A stretch of 64,000 bases of DNA from Aestuariivirga litoralis (GCF_003234965.1 NZ_QKVK01000003.1:434001-498000), one strand, 5' to 3'. Positions 25,675-34,845 are shown, counted from the first letter of the stretch. Notes: a model not told the origin generated them from the letters alone. Program-made: numbers and translations.

Positions 25675-26226
25675 ATGAACACAAACCTGTTCTCGACCGC
25701 CTTCCCGAAATCCCAGGCGCTGCACAAGGCGGCGGCCGTGGGGCTCGGCGTCGTCATCCTCACGCTGGCCTCCAAGGTGCAGGTGCCCTTCTGGCCGGTG
25801 CCGATGACGCTGCAGACCCTGGCCGTGCTGATGATCGGCGCCACCGCGGGCATGCGCCTCGGCGGAGGCACGGTGCTCGCCTGGCTGGGCCTCGGCGCCG
25901 TTGGTGCGCCCGTCTTCGCCACTGGTGCCGGCCTTGCCTATATGGCCGGCCCGACGGGTGGCTATCTCGCAGGCTTCCTGCTGGCGGCACTGGTGGTCGG
26001 CTATCTCGCCGACAGAGGCCATGGCCGCACGGTTGTCTCGGCGCTCGCCATGCTTCTGGTGGGTCTGGTCGCGATCTATGCGCTGGGCCTCGGCTGGCTC
26101 TCGCTGCTGATCGGCGCGCCGAAGGCCATGGCGGCGGGCCTCGTGCCCTTCATCCCGGCGGAAATCCTGAAGCTCGCCCTGGGCACGGCCATTCTCACCG
26201 CCGCCTGGAAGCAGGCGACACGCTGA
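25675..26226 (+). CDS. bioY: Biotin uptake S component (BioY)
   Basis: This 183-aa integral membrane protein is a BioY biotin-binding S subunit. Signature pieces are VQVPFWPVPMTLQTLAVLMI, the start of the substrate loop, and GAVGAPVFATGAGLAYMAGP. I preferred ATG 25675 because GAGG at 25662-25665 is well spaced from it; ATG 25669 is possible. No ECF ATPase or T subunit is nearby, so it would act alone or with a shared module. Its presence right after biotin-dependent genes supports a real need for biotin in this operon. Confidence 0.88.
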   Translation: MNTNLFSTAFPKSQALHKAAAVGLGVVILTLASKVQVPFWPVPMTLQTLAVLMIGATAGMRLGGGTVLAWLGLGAVGAPVFATGAGLAYMAGPTGGYLAGFLLAALVVGYLADRGHGRTVVSALAMLLVGLVAIYALGLGWLSLLIGAPKAMAAGLVPFIPAEILKLALGTAILTAAWKQATR

Positions 26227-26231
26227 TGGCA

Positions 26232-27200
26232 CTAGCCGTGGGCAGGAGACTTCAGTCTGGCCTGCTCACGGTACTCCTTGGGCGGAACACCGAAATGCGC
26301 CTTGAAGGCCCGCGAGAACTGCGCCTGGTCGCTGAAACCCCAGCGATAGGCGATCTCGGCCACCGTCTGGCGGTTGGAGCCGTCGCGCAACGCCTCGCGG
26401 CAGGCTTCGAGCCGCTGGTCGCGGATCCAGCTGCCCAGCGTCTGGTTGGTGTCGCGGAACAGTTCGTGCAGATAACGGGTGGAGATGCCGCAACCGCGCG
26501 CAATGGCCTCGGGGTCGAGCTCCGGGTCACCCATGTTGCGGCGGACGAAGGCTTCGATGCGCGTGAGGTGCGCCGTGCGAACGGTGGAATTGCCGGTGGT
26601 GAGCGTGCGCTCGTCGGCCTTGAGCGCCAGCACCAGCAGGTCGACCAGCTGCTGGCCCACCGTGGCGCGGGTTTCCGGGCTCATGGCGTCGAAGCGGTTG
26701 GGGATCAGGTGCAGCATGTCGGTGAACAACCCGCCCGCACCTTCCGTCGCATTGAACTGCAGCGAGCAGAAGCGGTCCGGCTGGCGGATGCGGCCACCCA
26801 GCGCCTTGGCCTCGACCTTCATCACCCACAGGTCCGCCGCCTCGGCATGGCTGAACTCATAGGGCTCGTGGCTGCGCTCGAGGATGAAGCCGCCGGGATT
26901 GCAGCGCACGTCCTTGCCGCATTGCGAGAAGAAGACCTCCGAGCGGGCCGGGACGGTGACGAGAAAATGCTCCTCGCGCTCCACCTTGAAGTGCTGCGGC
27001 AGGCGGCGGTACTGCAGCGCCTCCGAGGTGAGGCGGGAGAGCGAGACATCCCCCAACGTCCACAGCGTCAGGTCTCCCGCGAAGTGGTCGGGGTTCTTGA
27101 ATTGCAGGTCGAGCGGGAAATAGGCCGTCGCAATGGCGTCATGCCAGTGGCGGCTGCGGTCATGGGCAGGCGTTTCGGACGTGGTGATCGTCGTCTTCAT
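26232..27200 (-). CDS. AraC-family transcriptional regulator
   Basis: This 322-aa regulator has an N-terminal AraC-binding-like cupin domain (WHDAIATAYFPLDLQF and following strands) and a C-terminal AraC HTH pair. The latter reads PEAIARGCGISTRYLHELF and VAEIAYRWGFSDQAQFSRAF. The layout resembles FeaR/NitR-type regulators of amine or nitrile use. It is convergent with bioY (5-base gap) and divergent from the hydantoinase operon across 242 bases, so that operon is the likely target. Confidence 0.86.
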   Translation of the reverse strand: MKTTITTSETPAHDRSRHWHDAIATAYFPLDLQFKNPDHFAGDLTLWTLGDVSLSRLTSEALQYRRLPQHFKVEREEHFLVTVPARSEVFFSQCGKDVRCNPGGFILERSHEPYEFSHAEAADLWVMKVEAKALGGRIRQPDRFCSLQFNATEGAGGLFTDMLHLIPNRFDAMSPETRATVGQQLVDLLVLALKADERTLTTGNSTVRTAHLTRIEAFVRRNMGDPELDPEAIARGCGISTRYLHELFRDTNQTLGSWIRDQRLEACREALRDGSNRQTVAEIAYRWGFSDQAQFSRAFKAHFGVPPKEYREQARLKSPAHG

Positions 27201-27239
27201 GGTCGCGTCCCGTCAGGTGCACGAAGCTTAGGCACAGGG

Positions 27240-27274
27240 CGCAGCCTGCGCAACCGGTTCCGCAGCCTGTGCGC
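27240..27274. promoter_or_regulatory. 21-base-spaced direct repeat, candidate AraC-type site
   Basis: CGCAGCCTG occurs at 27240-27248 and 27261-27269. Extended to 12 bases the copies differ at one position. A 21-base period (two helical turns) is the classical arrangement of AraC-family half-sites. The site is 40 bases from the AraC gene start and about 170 bases upstream of the hydantoinase gene. The rest of this 242-base gap shows no gene. Confidence 0.45.
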
Positions 27275-27442
27275 CAGAAATCAAATGAGCGTTCCGGCCC
27301 TGCAAAGACGGGAGGCCGGAAAGCCACATAAGGTCCAAGCTCGGAAAGGTGCGCAAGACACCGCAAAGGGGAGGGTCAGGCTCGGTCAGGGTCCGCTGCC
27401 CCTTGCGCGCAATCTTGCGCTCCCCGCAACAGCGAGGACAGC

Positions 27443-29260
27443 ATGATGGCCCAGGTAGCGAAAAAGGCAGCGAAAAAGGCAGCGAAGAAGCCGGCAAGGA
27501 AGCCCGCGCGCAGGGCGGTGAAGGTGGACCCCATCACCCTCTCGGTGGTCCGCGGCGTGCTGGAGACGACCCAGCGCGAGATGACCCTGTCGCTCGAAAA
27601 GACAGCGCGCTCCTCGGTGTTCAACCTGGCGCATGACTATTCGACGGCGCTGTTCAACGCGAAGCCGGAGATGATCCTGCAGGGCCAGGACATTCCGATC
27701 CATCTCGGCTCGCTCATCCCCGCCATGAAGTCGGTCGCCAAGTTCTTCGAGGGCGACATCCACGAGGGCGACCTGATCCTCCACAACGACCCGGCCTTCG
27801 GCGGCAGCCATGCCATCGACACCTGCATGTACAAGCCGGTCTTCTACAAGGGCAAGCTCGTCTACTGGACGGTCTGCAAGGGCCACCTGACCGACATCGG
27901 CGGCCCGGTGCCCGCAGGTTACAATCCCAATGCCAAGGAGATCTATGCCGAGTGCCTGCGCATTCCGCCGGTGAAGATCTGGGATCGCGGCAAGCCGCGC
28001 CACGACGTGCTCAACATGATCCTCACCAACATGCGCGCGCGGCGCGACCAGGAGGGCGACTTCAACGCCCTGATCGGCGCCTGCCAGGTGGGCGAGCGCA
28101 ACCTCATCGCCATGCTCGACAAATATGGCCAGCCCACCGTCGATGCCTGCATCAACGAGCTTCTCGACATGGCCGACCGCCACATGCGCGGCCTGATCAA
28201 GACCGTTCCCGACGGCACCTATGAAGGCGTTGCCATCCTCGAGGATGCGGGCCACGGCTTCGGCGATTTCGAGATCAAAGCCAAGGTGACGATCAAGGGC
28301 GATTCCTGCCACATCGCCATCACGTCGCCGCCGCAGATTCCCTATTTCATCAATTCCTACGAGGGCAATTCGCATTCCGGCGTCTATCTCGGCCTCATGA
28401 TGTTCGCGGCCCTGCCGCCACCCTACAACGAGGGTCTCTACCGCTGCGTCTCGGTCGATTTCGGCCCCAAGGGCACGATCTGCAATGCGCAGGAGCCGGC
28501 CCCGCACATGAACTGCACCACGACGCCGATGGAAACCTTGACCGACGCGGTGCGCCTTGCCTTCGAGAAGGCCATGCCCTCCAAGGTGGCGGCCAGCTGG
28601 GGCCATGCCAATGGCCTCAACATCGCCGGCTGGGACTCGCGCACCAACGAGGAATTCGTGACCATGGTACTGGCCACCATCATCTCGGGCGGCGGCGCCA
28701 CGCCGCAGCAGGATGGCTGGCATGCGGTCGGCCCCGAATGCTGCTTCGGCGCGCTGACTTCGGGTGACGTCGAGCTGCTCGAATATTCCTACCCGATCAT
28801 CATCCACAAATACTCATTGATGACCGACTCGGGCGGTGCGGGAAAGTTCCGCGGCGGCTCCGGCACGGCCTGGGAGGTGGAGCCCCTGGACAAGGAAATG
28901 CTCTGCATCGGCTTCGGCGAGGGCCGCCGCATTCCGGCCATGGGAGCGGCAGGGGCCAAGTCGACGGACGTCGATTCCAAGGTCGGCCGCGTGAAGCTGA
29001 CGCGCGGCGGCAAGGCGGAAGTCAAGCGCACCAACATCATGGAGACCATCAAGCCGGGCGAAACCGTCACCAACATGAACCCGGGAGGCGGCGGTTACGG
29101 CAACCCCTATGAACGCCCCATCGAAAAGGTGGTGTGGGACGTCAAGAACGGCCTCGTCTCGATCAAGGGCGCCAGGGATGACTATGGCGTGGTGATCTCG
29201 AACCCCGAAACCCTCGATGTCGACGTGGCCGCCACCCGGCGGCTGCGGTCGGCGGCGTAA
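27443..29260 (+). CDS. Hydantoinase B / oxoprolinase family protein
   Basis: This 605-aa HyuB-type subunit acts with HyuA in ATP-dependent opening of hydantoin or 5-oxoproline rings. Family segments are DPITLSVVRGVLETTQREM, GDLILHNDPAFGGSHAIDT, YYRPY-like C-terminal strands and PGGGGYGNPYERP. The N-terminal 28 residues form an unusual Lys/Ala-rich tail of AAKK/PARK repeats before the normal start of the fold; a GTG at 27518 would remove it. A GAGGA site precedes ATG 27443. The hyuA gene follows after 20 bases. Confidence 0.87.
   Translation: MMAQVAKKAAKKAAKKPARKPARRAVKVDPITLSVVRGVLETTQREMTLSLEKTARSSVFNLAHDYSTALFNAKPEMILQGQDIPIHLGSLIPAMKSVAKFFEGDIHEGDLILHNDPAFGGSHAIDTCMYKPVFYKGKLVYWTVCKGHLTDIGGPVPAGYNPNAKEIYAECLRIPPVKIWDRGKPRHDVLNMILTNMRARRDQEGDFNALIGACQVGERNLIAMLDKYGQPTVDACINELLDMADRHMRGLIKTVPDGTYEGVAILEDAGHGFGDFEIKAKVTIKGDSCHIAITSPPQIPYFINSYEGNSHSGVYLGLMMFAALPPPYNEGLYRCVSVDFGPKGTICNAQEPAPHMNCTTTPMETLTDAVRLAFEKAMPSKVAASWGHANGLNIAGWDSRTNEEFVTMVLATIISGGGATPQQDGWHAVGPECCFGALTSGDVELLEYSYPIIIHKYSLMTDSGGAGKFRGGSGTAWEVEPLDKEMLCIGFGEGRRIPAMGAAGAKSTDVDSKVGRVKLTRGGKAEVKRTNIMETIKPGETVTNMNPGGGGYGNPYERPIEKVVWDVKNGLVSIKGARDDYGVVISNPETLDVDVAATRRLRSAA
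27458..27493 (+). repeat. 12-base tandem repeat encoding Lys/Ala tail
   Basis: The unit GCGAAAAAGGCA is repeated exactly at 27458-27469 and 27470-27481, with a partial third copy to 27493. It encodes the AKKA repeats at the start of the HyuB-type protein. The A5 runs and tandem layout make it prone to strand slippage in steps of 12 bases, or to frameshifts in the A runs. Confidence 0.7.
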
Positions 29261-29280
29261 GCGAGAGAGGGAGAACGGAC

Positions 29281-31365
29281 ATGCGCACCACCTATCGTCT
29301 CGGCATCGATGCCGGCGGCACCTTCACCGATTTCGTCGTCGCCAACCGCAACACGGGCGACGTCAAGCTGTTCAAGGCACTCTCGACGCCGTCTGACCCC
29401 ACCAAGGCCATCGAGAATGGCTTGAAGCTGATCGCGGATGATTTCGGCATCACGCCGGCCGACCTCGTCTCCGACTGTGATCTCTGCATCAACGGCACCA
29501 CCGTGGGCCTCAATGCGCTGATCACGCACCGCGGCGGCAAGACGGGTCTGATCTGCACCGCGGGCCACGAGGACTCGATCGAGATCCGCAACGGCCACAA
29601 GGAAGACGGCTTCCGCTATGACCCGGAATATCCCGCCGCAACCATGTTGGTGCCGCGCTACCTCCGCAAGGGCGTGCGCGAGCGCGTGCTGTCAGATGGC
29701 TCGGTGCGCGTCAGGATGGAGGAGGCGGATGTCCGCGCCGCCTGCGAGCTCTTCGCCAAGGAAGGCGTTGAAACGGTTGCCATCTCTTTCGTCTGGTCGG
29801 TGCTGAACCCGGAGCATGAACGGCGCGCGGCGGAGATCGTGCGCAAGATGCTGCCCGATGCGATCCTCACCGTGGGCTCGGAGCTCTATCCGCAGGTGCG
29901 CGAGTATACCCGCACCTCGACGGCAGTGGTGAATGCCTATCTGGCTCCCGTGATGCGGAAATACGTGAAGGCGGTGGATGCCTATTTCCGCTCGCTGGGT
30001 GCGAAGCAGCCGGTGCGCTACTTCCAGTCCAATGGCGGCCTTGCCATCGGCCAGGCGATGACGGACCGTTCGGTCTATGCCATCAACTCAGGCCCTGCCT
30101 CGGCGCCGCAGGCGGGCCTCTATGTCTCCGCCCCGTTCAAGAAGAAGAACGTGATCACGGTGGACATGGGCGGCACCTCCTTCGACATCACGCTGACCAA
30201 GGACGGCCAGACTAACCTCAACAAGAACATCGACTTCCTGCGCTATCGCATCGGCGTGCCGATGATCCAGGTGGAGACGCTGGGCGCGGGCGGCGGGTCA
30301 ATCGGCTGGATCGACTCGCTGGGCCTCATCCAGGTTGGCCCGCAGTCGGCAGGCTCCGAGCCCGGCCCCGCCTGCTACGGCCAGGGCGGCACGGAGCCGA
30401 CGACGTCGGACGCGAACCTCGTGCTGGGCTATCTCAATCCCGATGGCCTGCTGGGCGGCAAGCTGCCGCTCGACCTCGAGAAGGCGAAGAAGGCCATCAA
30501 GACCAGGGTTGCGGACAAGCTCGGCATCTCGGTCGAGCGCGCGGCCTATGGCATGTACACCATCGTCAACAACAACATGGTGAACGGCATCCGCCGCGTC
30601 TCGGTGGAGCGCGGCTATGACCCGCGTGACTTCGTGCTGGTGGGGGCGGGCGGCGCCACCGCGGCCCACATCACCGCACTCGCGCGTGAGATGGGGATCG
30701 ACACCATCATCCTCCCCAAGCTCGCCTCCGGACTCTGCGCCTTCGGCCAGATCATCTCCGACGTGAAATACAACTACATGGCCACCGCTCCTTTGCGGCT
30801 CGACAATGCCGCGGCCTACAAGCGCATCGACACGCTGTTCGGCGAGATCGAGAAGCAGGGCGTGGCGCATCTCAAGACCGACGGCTTCAAGCAGGGCCAG
30901 ATCGACGTGAAGCGCAGCCTCGACATGCGCTATGTCGGCCAGGTGCATGAATGCACGGTCGACATCGGCACCTTCCCGATCAACGAGAAGACCATCGAGA
31001 AGGTGAAGGATGCCTTCCACCGCCGCCACGAGGAACTCTACACATACTCCGAGCGCCACAATGCGGTGGAGGTCGTCAATATCGAGTCCACGCTTTATGG
31101 CCGTATCGACAAGCCGAAGGCGCCGAAGCTGAAGAAGGGCATTCCGGTCTCCAAGGCGCTGAAGGGCCATCGCAAGGCGATCTTCGAGGCCTCCGGAAAA
31201 TCGACCAAGACTCCGATCTATGATGGTGCCAGACTGGGGGCGGGCGCGAGCATCGCCGGCCCTGCCATCATCGAGGAGGTGACGACCACCATCGTCATCG
31301 AGCCGGGCTGGACCGCGACGCTCGATGCCAGCGGCTCCTACGTCATCACGCGCAAGAAAAGATAA
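29281..31365 (+). CDS. Hydantoinase A / oxoprolinase family protein
   Basis: This 694-aa HyuA-type subunit has an ASKHA-fold ATPase. It opens with RLGIDAGGTFTDFVVANR (phosphate 1 loop), continues with INGTTVGLNALITHRGGKTG and contains VITVDMGGTSFDITLTKDG (phosphate 2 region). The late VEVVNIESTLYGRIDKP and C-terminal IEEVTTTIVIEPGW also fit. No third subunit like acetone carboxylase gamma is present, so hydantoinase/oxoprolinase is the better call. It is followed 9 bases later by a complete Liv-type importer. Confidence 0.88.
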   Translation: MRTTYRLGIDAGGTFTDFVVANRNTGDVKLFKALSTPSDPTKAIENGLKLIADDFGITPADLVSDCDLCINGTTVGLNALITHRGGKTGLICTAGHEDSIEIRNGHKEDGFRYDPEYPAATMLVPRYLRKGVRERVLSDGSVRVRMEEADVRAACELFAKEGVETVAISFVWSVLNPEHERRAAEIVRKMLPDAILTVGSELYPQVREYTRTSTAVVNAYLAPVMRKYVKAVDAYFRSLGAKQPVRYFQSNGGLAIGQAMTDRSVYAINSGPASAPQAGLYVSAPFKKKNVITVDMGGTSFDITLTKDGQTNLNKNIDFLRYRIGVPMIQVETLGAGGGSIGWIDSLGLIQVGPQSAGSEPGPACYGQGGTEPTTSDANLVLGYLNPDGLLGGKLPLDLEKAKKAIKTRVADKLGISVERAAYGMYTIVNNNMVNGIRRVSVERGYDPRDFVLVGAGGATAAHITALAREMGIDTIILPKLASGLCAFGQIISDVKYNYMATAPLRLDNAAAYKRIDTLFGEIEKQGVAHLKTDGFKQGQIDVKRSLDMRYVGQVHECTVDIGTFPINEKTIEKVKDAFHRRHEELYTYSERHNAVEVVNIESTLYGRIDKPKAPKLKKGIPVSKALKGHRKAIFEASGKSTKTPIYDGARLGAGASIAGPAIIEEVTTTIVIEPGWTATLDASGSYVITRKKR

Positions 31366-31374
31366 CGGAGGGTC

Positions 31375-32118
31375 ATGGCCCAGTCGCTTTCAGCAACGGA
31401 TGTCTCGGTCGCCTTCGAGGGGCTGCGCGCCCTCTCGCATGTGACCCTCGACGTGCCGCGCGAGACGGTGACGGGCCTGATCGGCCCCAATGGCGCGGGC
31501 AAGACCACGCTGGTCAATGTATTGACCGGCTTCCAGAAGCCGACCGATGGCACGGTGAGCCTCGACGGCGAGAGCATCGCCGGCGTACCGCCCTACAAGG
31601 TCCGGCAGAAGGGGATCGCCCGCACCTTCCAGTCGGGCCGGCTGTTCTCCGACCTCTCGGTGCTCGACAATCTGGAAGTGACGGGTGTGGGCCTCGGCCT
31701 TTCCCGCCGCGAGGCCGCGAAGAAGGCCGACGAGATGCTGGACTGGATCGGCATCTCGCATTTGGCCGAGCGCACCGCGGGTGGGCTCCCCTATACGGAT
31801 GAGCGCCGCGTCGCCATCGGCCGCGCCCTGATGCTGGAACCGAAATACCTCCTGCTCGACGAGCCCGCAGCCGGCATGTCGGCGGAGGAGGCGAATGACC
31901 TCGCCCAGCTGATCCGCAGCATCATCGCAGAGGTGAAATGCGGCGTGCTGCTCATCGAACACAATATCGGGCTGGTGCTCACCATCTGCGACCATATCCA
32001 CGTGCTCGATTCGGGCGAGGTGATCGAGGTGGGTCCACCCGCCGCCATCAAGGCCTCGGAGCGCGTGCGCCATGCCTACATGGGCACCCAGGCCGAGGCG
32101 GAAGGAGCGGTGCTGTGA
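31375..32118 (+). CDS. Liv-type ABC transporter ATP-binding protein (LivG-like), second system
   Basis: This 247-aa ATPase has Walker A GPNGAGKTT, Q-loop region ARTFQSGRLFSDLSV, Walker B YLLLDEPAAGMSAEEAN and H-loop LIEHNIGLVL. The LivG signature region reads GLPYTDERRVAIGRAL. It is the first transporter gene after hyuA, and the operon order suggests import of the ring compound opened by HyuAB. It overlaps the next ATPase gene by 4 bases (GTGA). Confidence 0.87.
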   Translation: MAQSLSATDVSVAFEGLRALSHVTLDVPRETVTGLIGPNGAGKTTLVNVLTGFQKPTDGTVSLDGESIAGVPPYKVRQKGIARTFQSGRLFSDLSVLDNLEVTGVGLGLSRREAAKKADEMLDWIGISHLAERTAGGLPYTDERRVAIGRALMLEPKYLLLDEPAAGMSAEEANDLAQLIRSIIAEVKCGVLLIEHNIGLVLTICDHIHVLDSGEVIEVGPPAAIKASERVRHAYMGTQAEAEGAVL

Positions 32119-32837
32119 GCCTCCTCGCCGTCGAGAATATTTCCGTGCGCTACGGCCAGCTCACCGCACTGCGCAAGGCCTCGATCAAGGTGGACGAGGG
32201 CGAGACGCTGTTCGTCACCGGCCCCAATGGTGCGGGCAAGTCGACGCTGCTCAAGGCCATCGCCGGCGTCGTCACGCCGCGCGAGGGCTTCATCCAGTTC
32301 GCCGGCCAGCACATCGCCGGCAGGGCGCCCGAGGATATCGCGCGCCTCGGCTTTTCCATGGTGCCGGAAGGCCGCGAGGTGTTTGGCGGCCTCACCATCG
32401 AGGAGAACCTGCGGCTGGGCACCGGCATGCGCGCTGACAAGGACCAGGTGGCGAAGGACCTCGAGCAGGTCTACGCCGTTTTCCCGATCCTCAAGGACCG
32501 CAAGGACCAGCAGGCGGGCGTCCTGTCGGGCGGCCAGCAGCAGATGCTGGTCATCGGCCGTGCGCTGATGGCCGGGCCGCGCCTCATCGCCATCGACGAA
32601 CCGTCGCTGGGCCTGGCGCCCAAGGTGATCGACGACGTCTATGCAACCTTGATCCGCCTGCGCGACAGCCGCGGCCTCACGCTGCTGATCGTCGAGCAGA
32701 GTGCGACGCGGGCCAGCCTCACCGGCGGGCGCATGGTGCTGATGCGCTCCGGCGAGGTGGCGCTCGAAGGCGACGCGCGCGAGCTGGTCAAGGGCGAGGC
32801 ACTACGCCAGGCCTATTTCGGCTATGGGGAGCATTGA
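32115..32837 (+). CDS. Liv-type ABC transporter ATP-binding protein (LivF-like), second system
   Basis: This 240-aa ATPase has Walker A GPNGAGKST, signature LSGGQQQMLVIGRALMAGPR, Walker B (LIAIDEPSLGLAPKV) and the H-loop replaced by VEQSATRASL. FSMVPEGREVFGGLTIEENL is typical of LivF. The start is GTG 32115, inside the preceding stop (GTGA overlap); a longer reading of the frame would lie within the LivG-like gene. It powers the second importer. Confidence 0.87.
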   Translation: MSLLAVENISVRYGQLTALRKASIKVDEGETLFVTGPNGAGKSTLLKAIAGVVTPREGFIQFAGQHIAGRAPEDIARLGFSMVPEGREVFGGLTIEENLRLGTGMRADKDQVAKDLEQVYAVFPILKDRKDQQAGVLSGGQQQMLVIGRALMAGPRLIAIDEPSLGLAPKVIDDVYATLIRLRDSRGLTLLIVEQSATRASLTGGRMVLMRSGEVALEGDARELVKGEALRQAYFGYGEH

Positions 32838-32838
32838 G

Positions 32839-33753
32839 ATGACGGCGCTGCTGCAGGTCCTCTTCGATGCACTCAGCCTCGGCAGCCTCTATGCGCTGGG
32901 CGCGCTTGGCATCGCACTGATCTTCGGCGTCATGCGGCTCGTCAACTTCGCCCATGGCGACTACATCGCCTTCTGCGTCTTCGCCATGCTGTGGCCGTCA
33001 ATCGACGCGGCGGCCATCGTCTTTGCGGGCAACCTGCCTACCTACCTCCTCATCCCCTTCATCCTCGCTGTGGGGGCGGGGCTGTCGGTGCTCTCCGAAA
33101 TCGTGGTGTTTCGCCGCTTCCGCAATGCCAATCCGGCCACCATGATGATCGCCTCCTTCGCACTGGGCTTCGTCATCAAGTATTTCCTGCTGATGCTCTA
33201 TTCGAGCCGGCCGAAGTCCATCGACCTGTGGTCCAACCTCACCCAGCAGATCGAGATCGCGGGGGCGCGCATCCCGCCGCTGCAGGTCATCACCATCGGC
33301 GTCACCATCGTCATCCTGATCGCCCTCACAGCCTTCCTGAAGCGCACGCGCTTTGGCCTCGAGATGCGGGCAGCGGCGGAGAACTTCACCATGGCGCGCA
33401 TGCTGGGCGTGCGCGCCAACCGCGTCATCATGCTGGCCTTCGCGGTGTCGGGCATGCTGGCGGCCGCCGTCGGCCTCATCCTCGTCACCCAGACCGGCAC
33501 GGTCGACATCAACATGGGTGCCAACCTCATGCTGGTGGCCTTCGTCGCCACCGTCATCGGCGGCCTGGGCAGCCTGCCGGGCGCGGTGCTGGCGGGCTAT
33601 CTCATTGGCGCCGCCACCGTCATCATGCAGGTGGTGCTGCCGCCCGACGCGCGGCCTTTCCGCGATGCCTTCGTCTATGGCGCGGTCATCGCCATGCTCA
33701 TCTGGCGGCCGAACGGATTGTTCGCCTCCAAGGCCGCGAAACAGAGGGTGTGA
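32839..33753 (+). CDS. Liv-type ABC transporter permease (LivH-like), second system
   Basis: This 304-aa polytopic permease has LYALGALGIALIFGVMRLVN near the N-terminus, followed by FAHGDYIAF, the LivH signature. The coupling loop reads KRTRFGLEMRAAAENFTMAR. It starts one base after the preceding stop, with a GGGGAG site upstream. Its C-terminus overlaps no other gene, and the LivM-like partner follows 2 bases later. Confidence 0.86.
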   Translation: MTALLQVLFDALSLGSLYALGALGIALIFGVMRLVNFAHGDYIAFCVFAMLWPSIDAAAIVFAGNLPTYLLIPFILAVGAGLSVLSEIVVFRRFRNANPATMMIASFALGFVIKYFLLMLYSSRPKSIDLWSNLTQQIEIAGARIPPLQVITIGVTIVILIALTAFLKRTRFGLEMRAAAENFTMARMLGVRANRVIMLAFAVSGMLAAAVGLILVTQTGTVDINMGANLMLVAFVATVIGGLGSLPGAVLAGYLIGAATVIMQVVLPPDARPFRDAFVYGAVIAMLIWRPNGLFASKAAKQRV

Positions 33754-33755
33754 TC

Positions 33756-34826
33756 ATGGCCGACCGCCCCTCGATCCTCGCCCGCACCTGGTCCACTCCG
33801 GTCATCCTGATCGTCATTCTCGCTGCCTTGCAGGTCGCGGCCCTGGCCGTCGGCTCCGGGCCTTTCAACCAGACCATCATCGAGATCTTCATCCGTGTCG
33901 TGCTGGTGGTGGGTCTCTACGTCTTCATCGGCAACTCCGGCGTCATCAGCTTCGGCCATATCGGCTTCACCTGCCTGGGTGCCTACATGACGGCCTGGCT
34001 CACCATGCTGCCCGCCATCAAGAAGTCGAAGCTCAAGGGCCTGCCGGACATCATCCTCAACAACAAGTTGGCCTATGGCTGGGGCCTGCTGGCGGCGGTG
34101 ATCTTCGCAGCGCTTGCCGCCTACATCGTCGGCAAGGTGCTGATGCGGCTGTCCGGCATCGCGGCGTCGATCGCCACCTTCGCGGTGCTGGCCGTCATCA
34201 TCCAGGTCTATTCCAACTGGGACAGCGTGACGGGCGCGCAAAGCTCGGTCGTCGGCATTCCCATCGTGCGCGTGGTCTGGCCCTATTTCCTCTGCGCAAT
34301 CGTGGTCGTGCTGGTGGCCTATGCCCACCAGATCTCGCGCTCCGGCCTCGCCCTGCGGGCAGCACGCGACGAGGCGACGGCAGCGGCCGCCTCGGGCGTC
34401 AACATTCCGCGCGAGCGGCTCATCGCCTTCACGATTTCGGGCGGCATCATGGGGTTGGGCGGCGCGCTCTTCGCGCACTCCGTCGGCGTCGTGACACCCG
34501 ACACCTTCTATCTCGGTCTCACCTTCATCACCCTGTCGATGCTCGTGGTCGGCGGCATGAATTCGCTGTCCGGCGCGGTGCTGGGTGTCGTTATCCTCTC
34601 CATCATCATCCAGCTCCTGCGCTGGATGGAGAAGGGGGTTGACGTCGGCGGCACCAGCTTCGCCCTGCCGCTGGGCGTGCAGGAAATCGCCATCGGTGTC
34701 GTCATGATCGTGATCCTGATGTACCGGCCCTCCGGCCTCACCAAGAACCGTGAGCTGGTGTGGCCGTCGCGCAAGCTTTCGCCGAAGGGCAGGCCAGCTG
34801 CCCCGGCGGATGGGAAGACTGCATAA
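33756..34826 (+). CDS. Liv-type ABC transporter permease (LivM-like), second system
   Basis: This 356-aa permease has about nine hydrophobic segments. VFIGNSGVISFGHIGFTCLG near residue 53 is the LivM signature, and SGLALRAARDEATAAAASGV is the coupling loop. The C-terminal tail (RELVWPSRKLSPKGRPAAPA) is hydrophilic and cytosolic. ATG 33756 gives the normal N-terminus; the same frame is open far upstream inside the previous gene. It completes the channel of the second importer. Confidence 0.86.
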   Translation: MADRPSILARTWSTPVILIVILAALQVAALAVGSGPFNQTIIEIFIRVVLVVGLYVFIGNSGVISFGHIGFTCLGAYMTAWLTMLPAIKKSKLKGLPDIILNNKLAYGWGLLAAVIFAALAAYIVGKVLMRLSGIAASIATFAVLAVIIQVYSNWDSVTGAQSSVVGIPIVRVVWPYFLCAIVVVLVAYAHQISRSGLALRAARDEATAAAASGVNIPRERLIAFTISGGIMGLGGALFAHSVGVVTPDTFYLGLTFITLSMLVVGGMNSLSGAVLGVVILSIIIQLLRWMEKGVDVGGTSFALPLGVQEIAIGVVMIVILMYRPSGLTKNRELVWPSRKLSPKGRPAAPADGKTA

Positions 34827-34845
34827 ACTCAAGAGGAGGACGTCA

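Noticed and set aside
27443-31365. Acetone carboxylase (AcxAB-type)
   Set aside because: HyuA/HyuB-type subunits are homologous to it, but no small gamma subunit gene is present and an importer follows instead.
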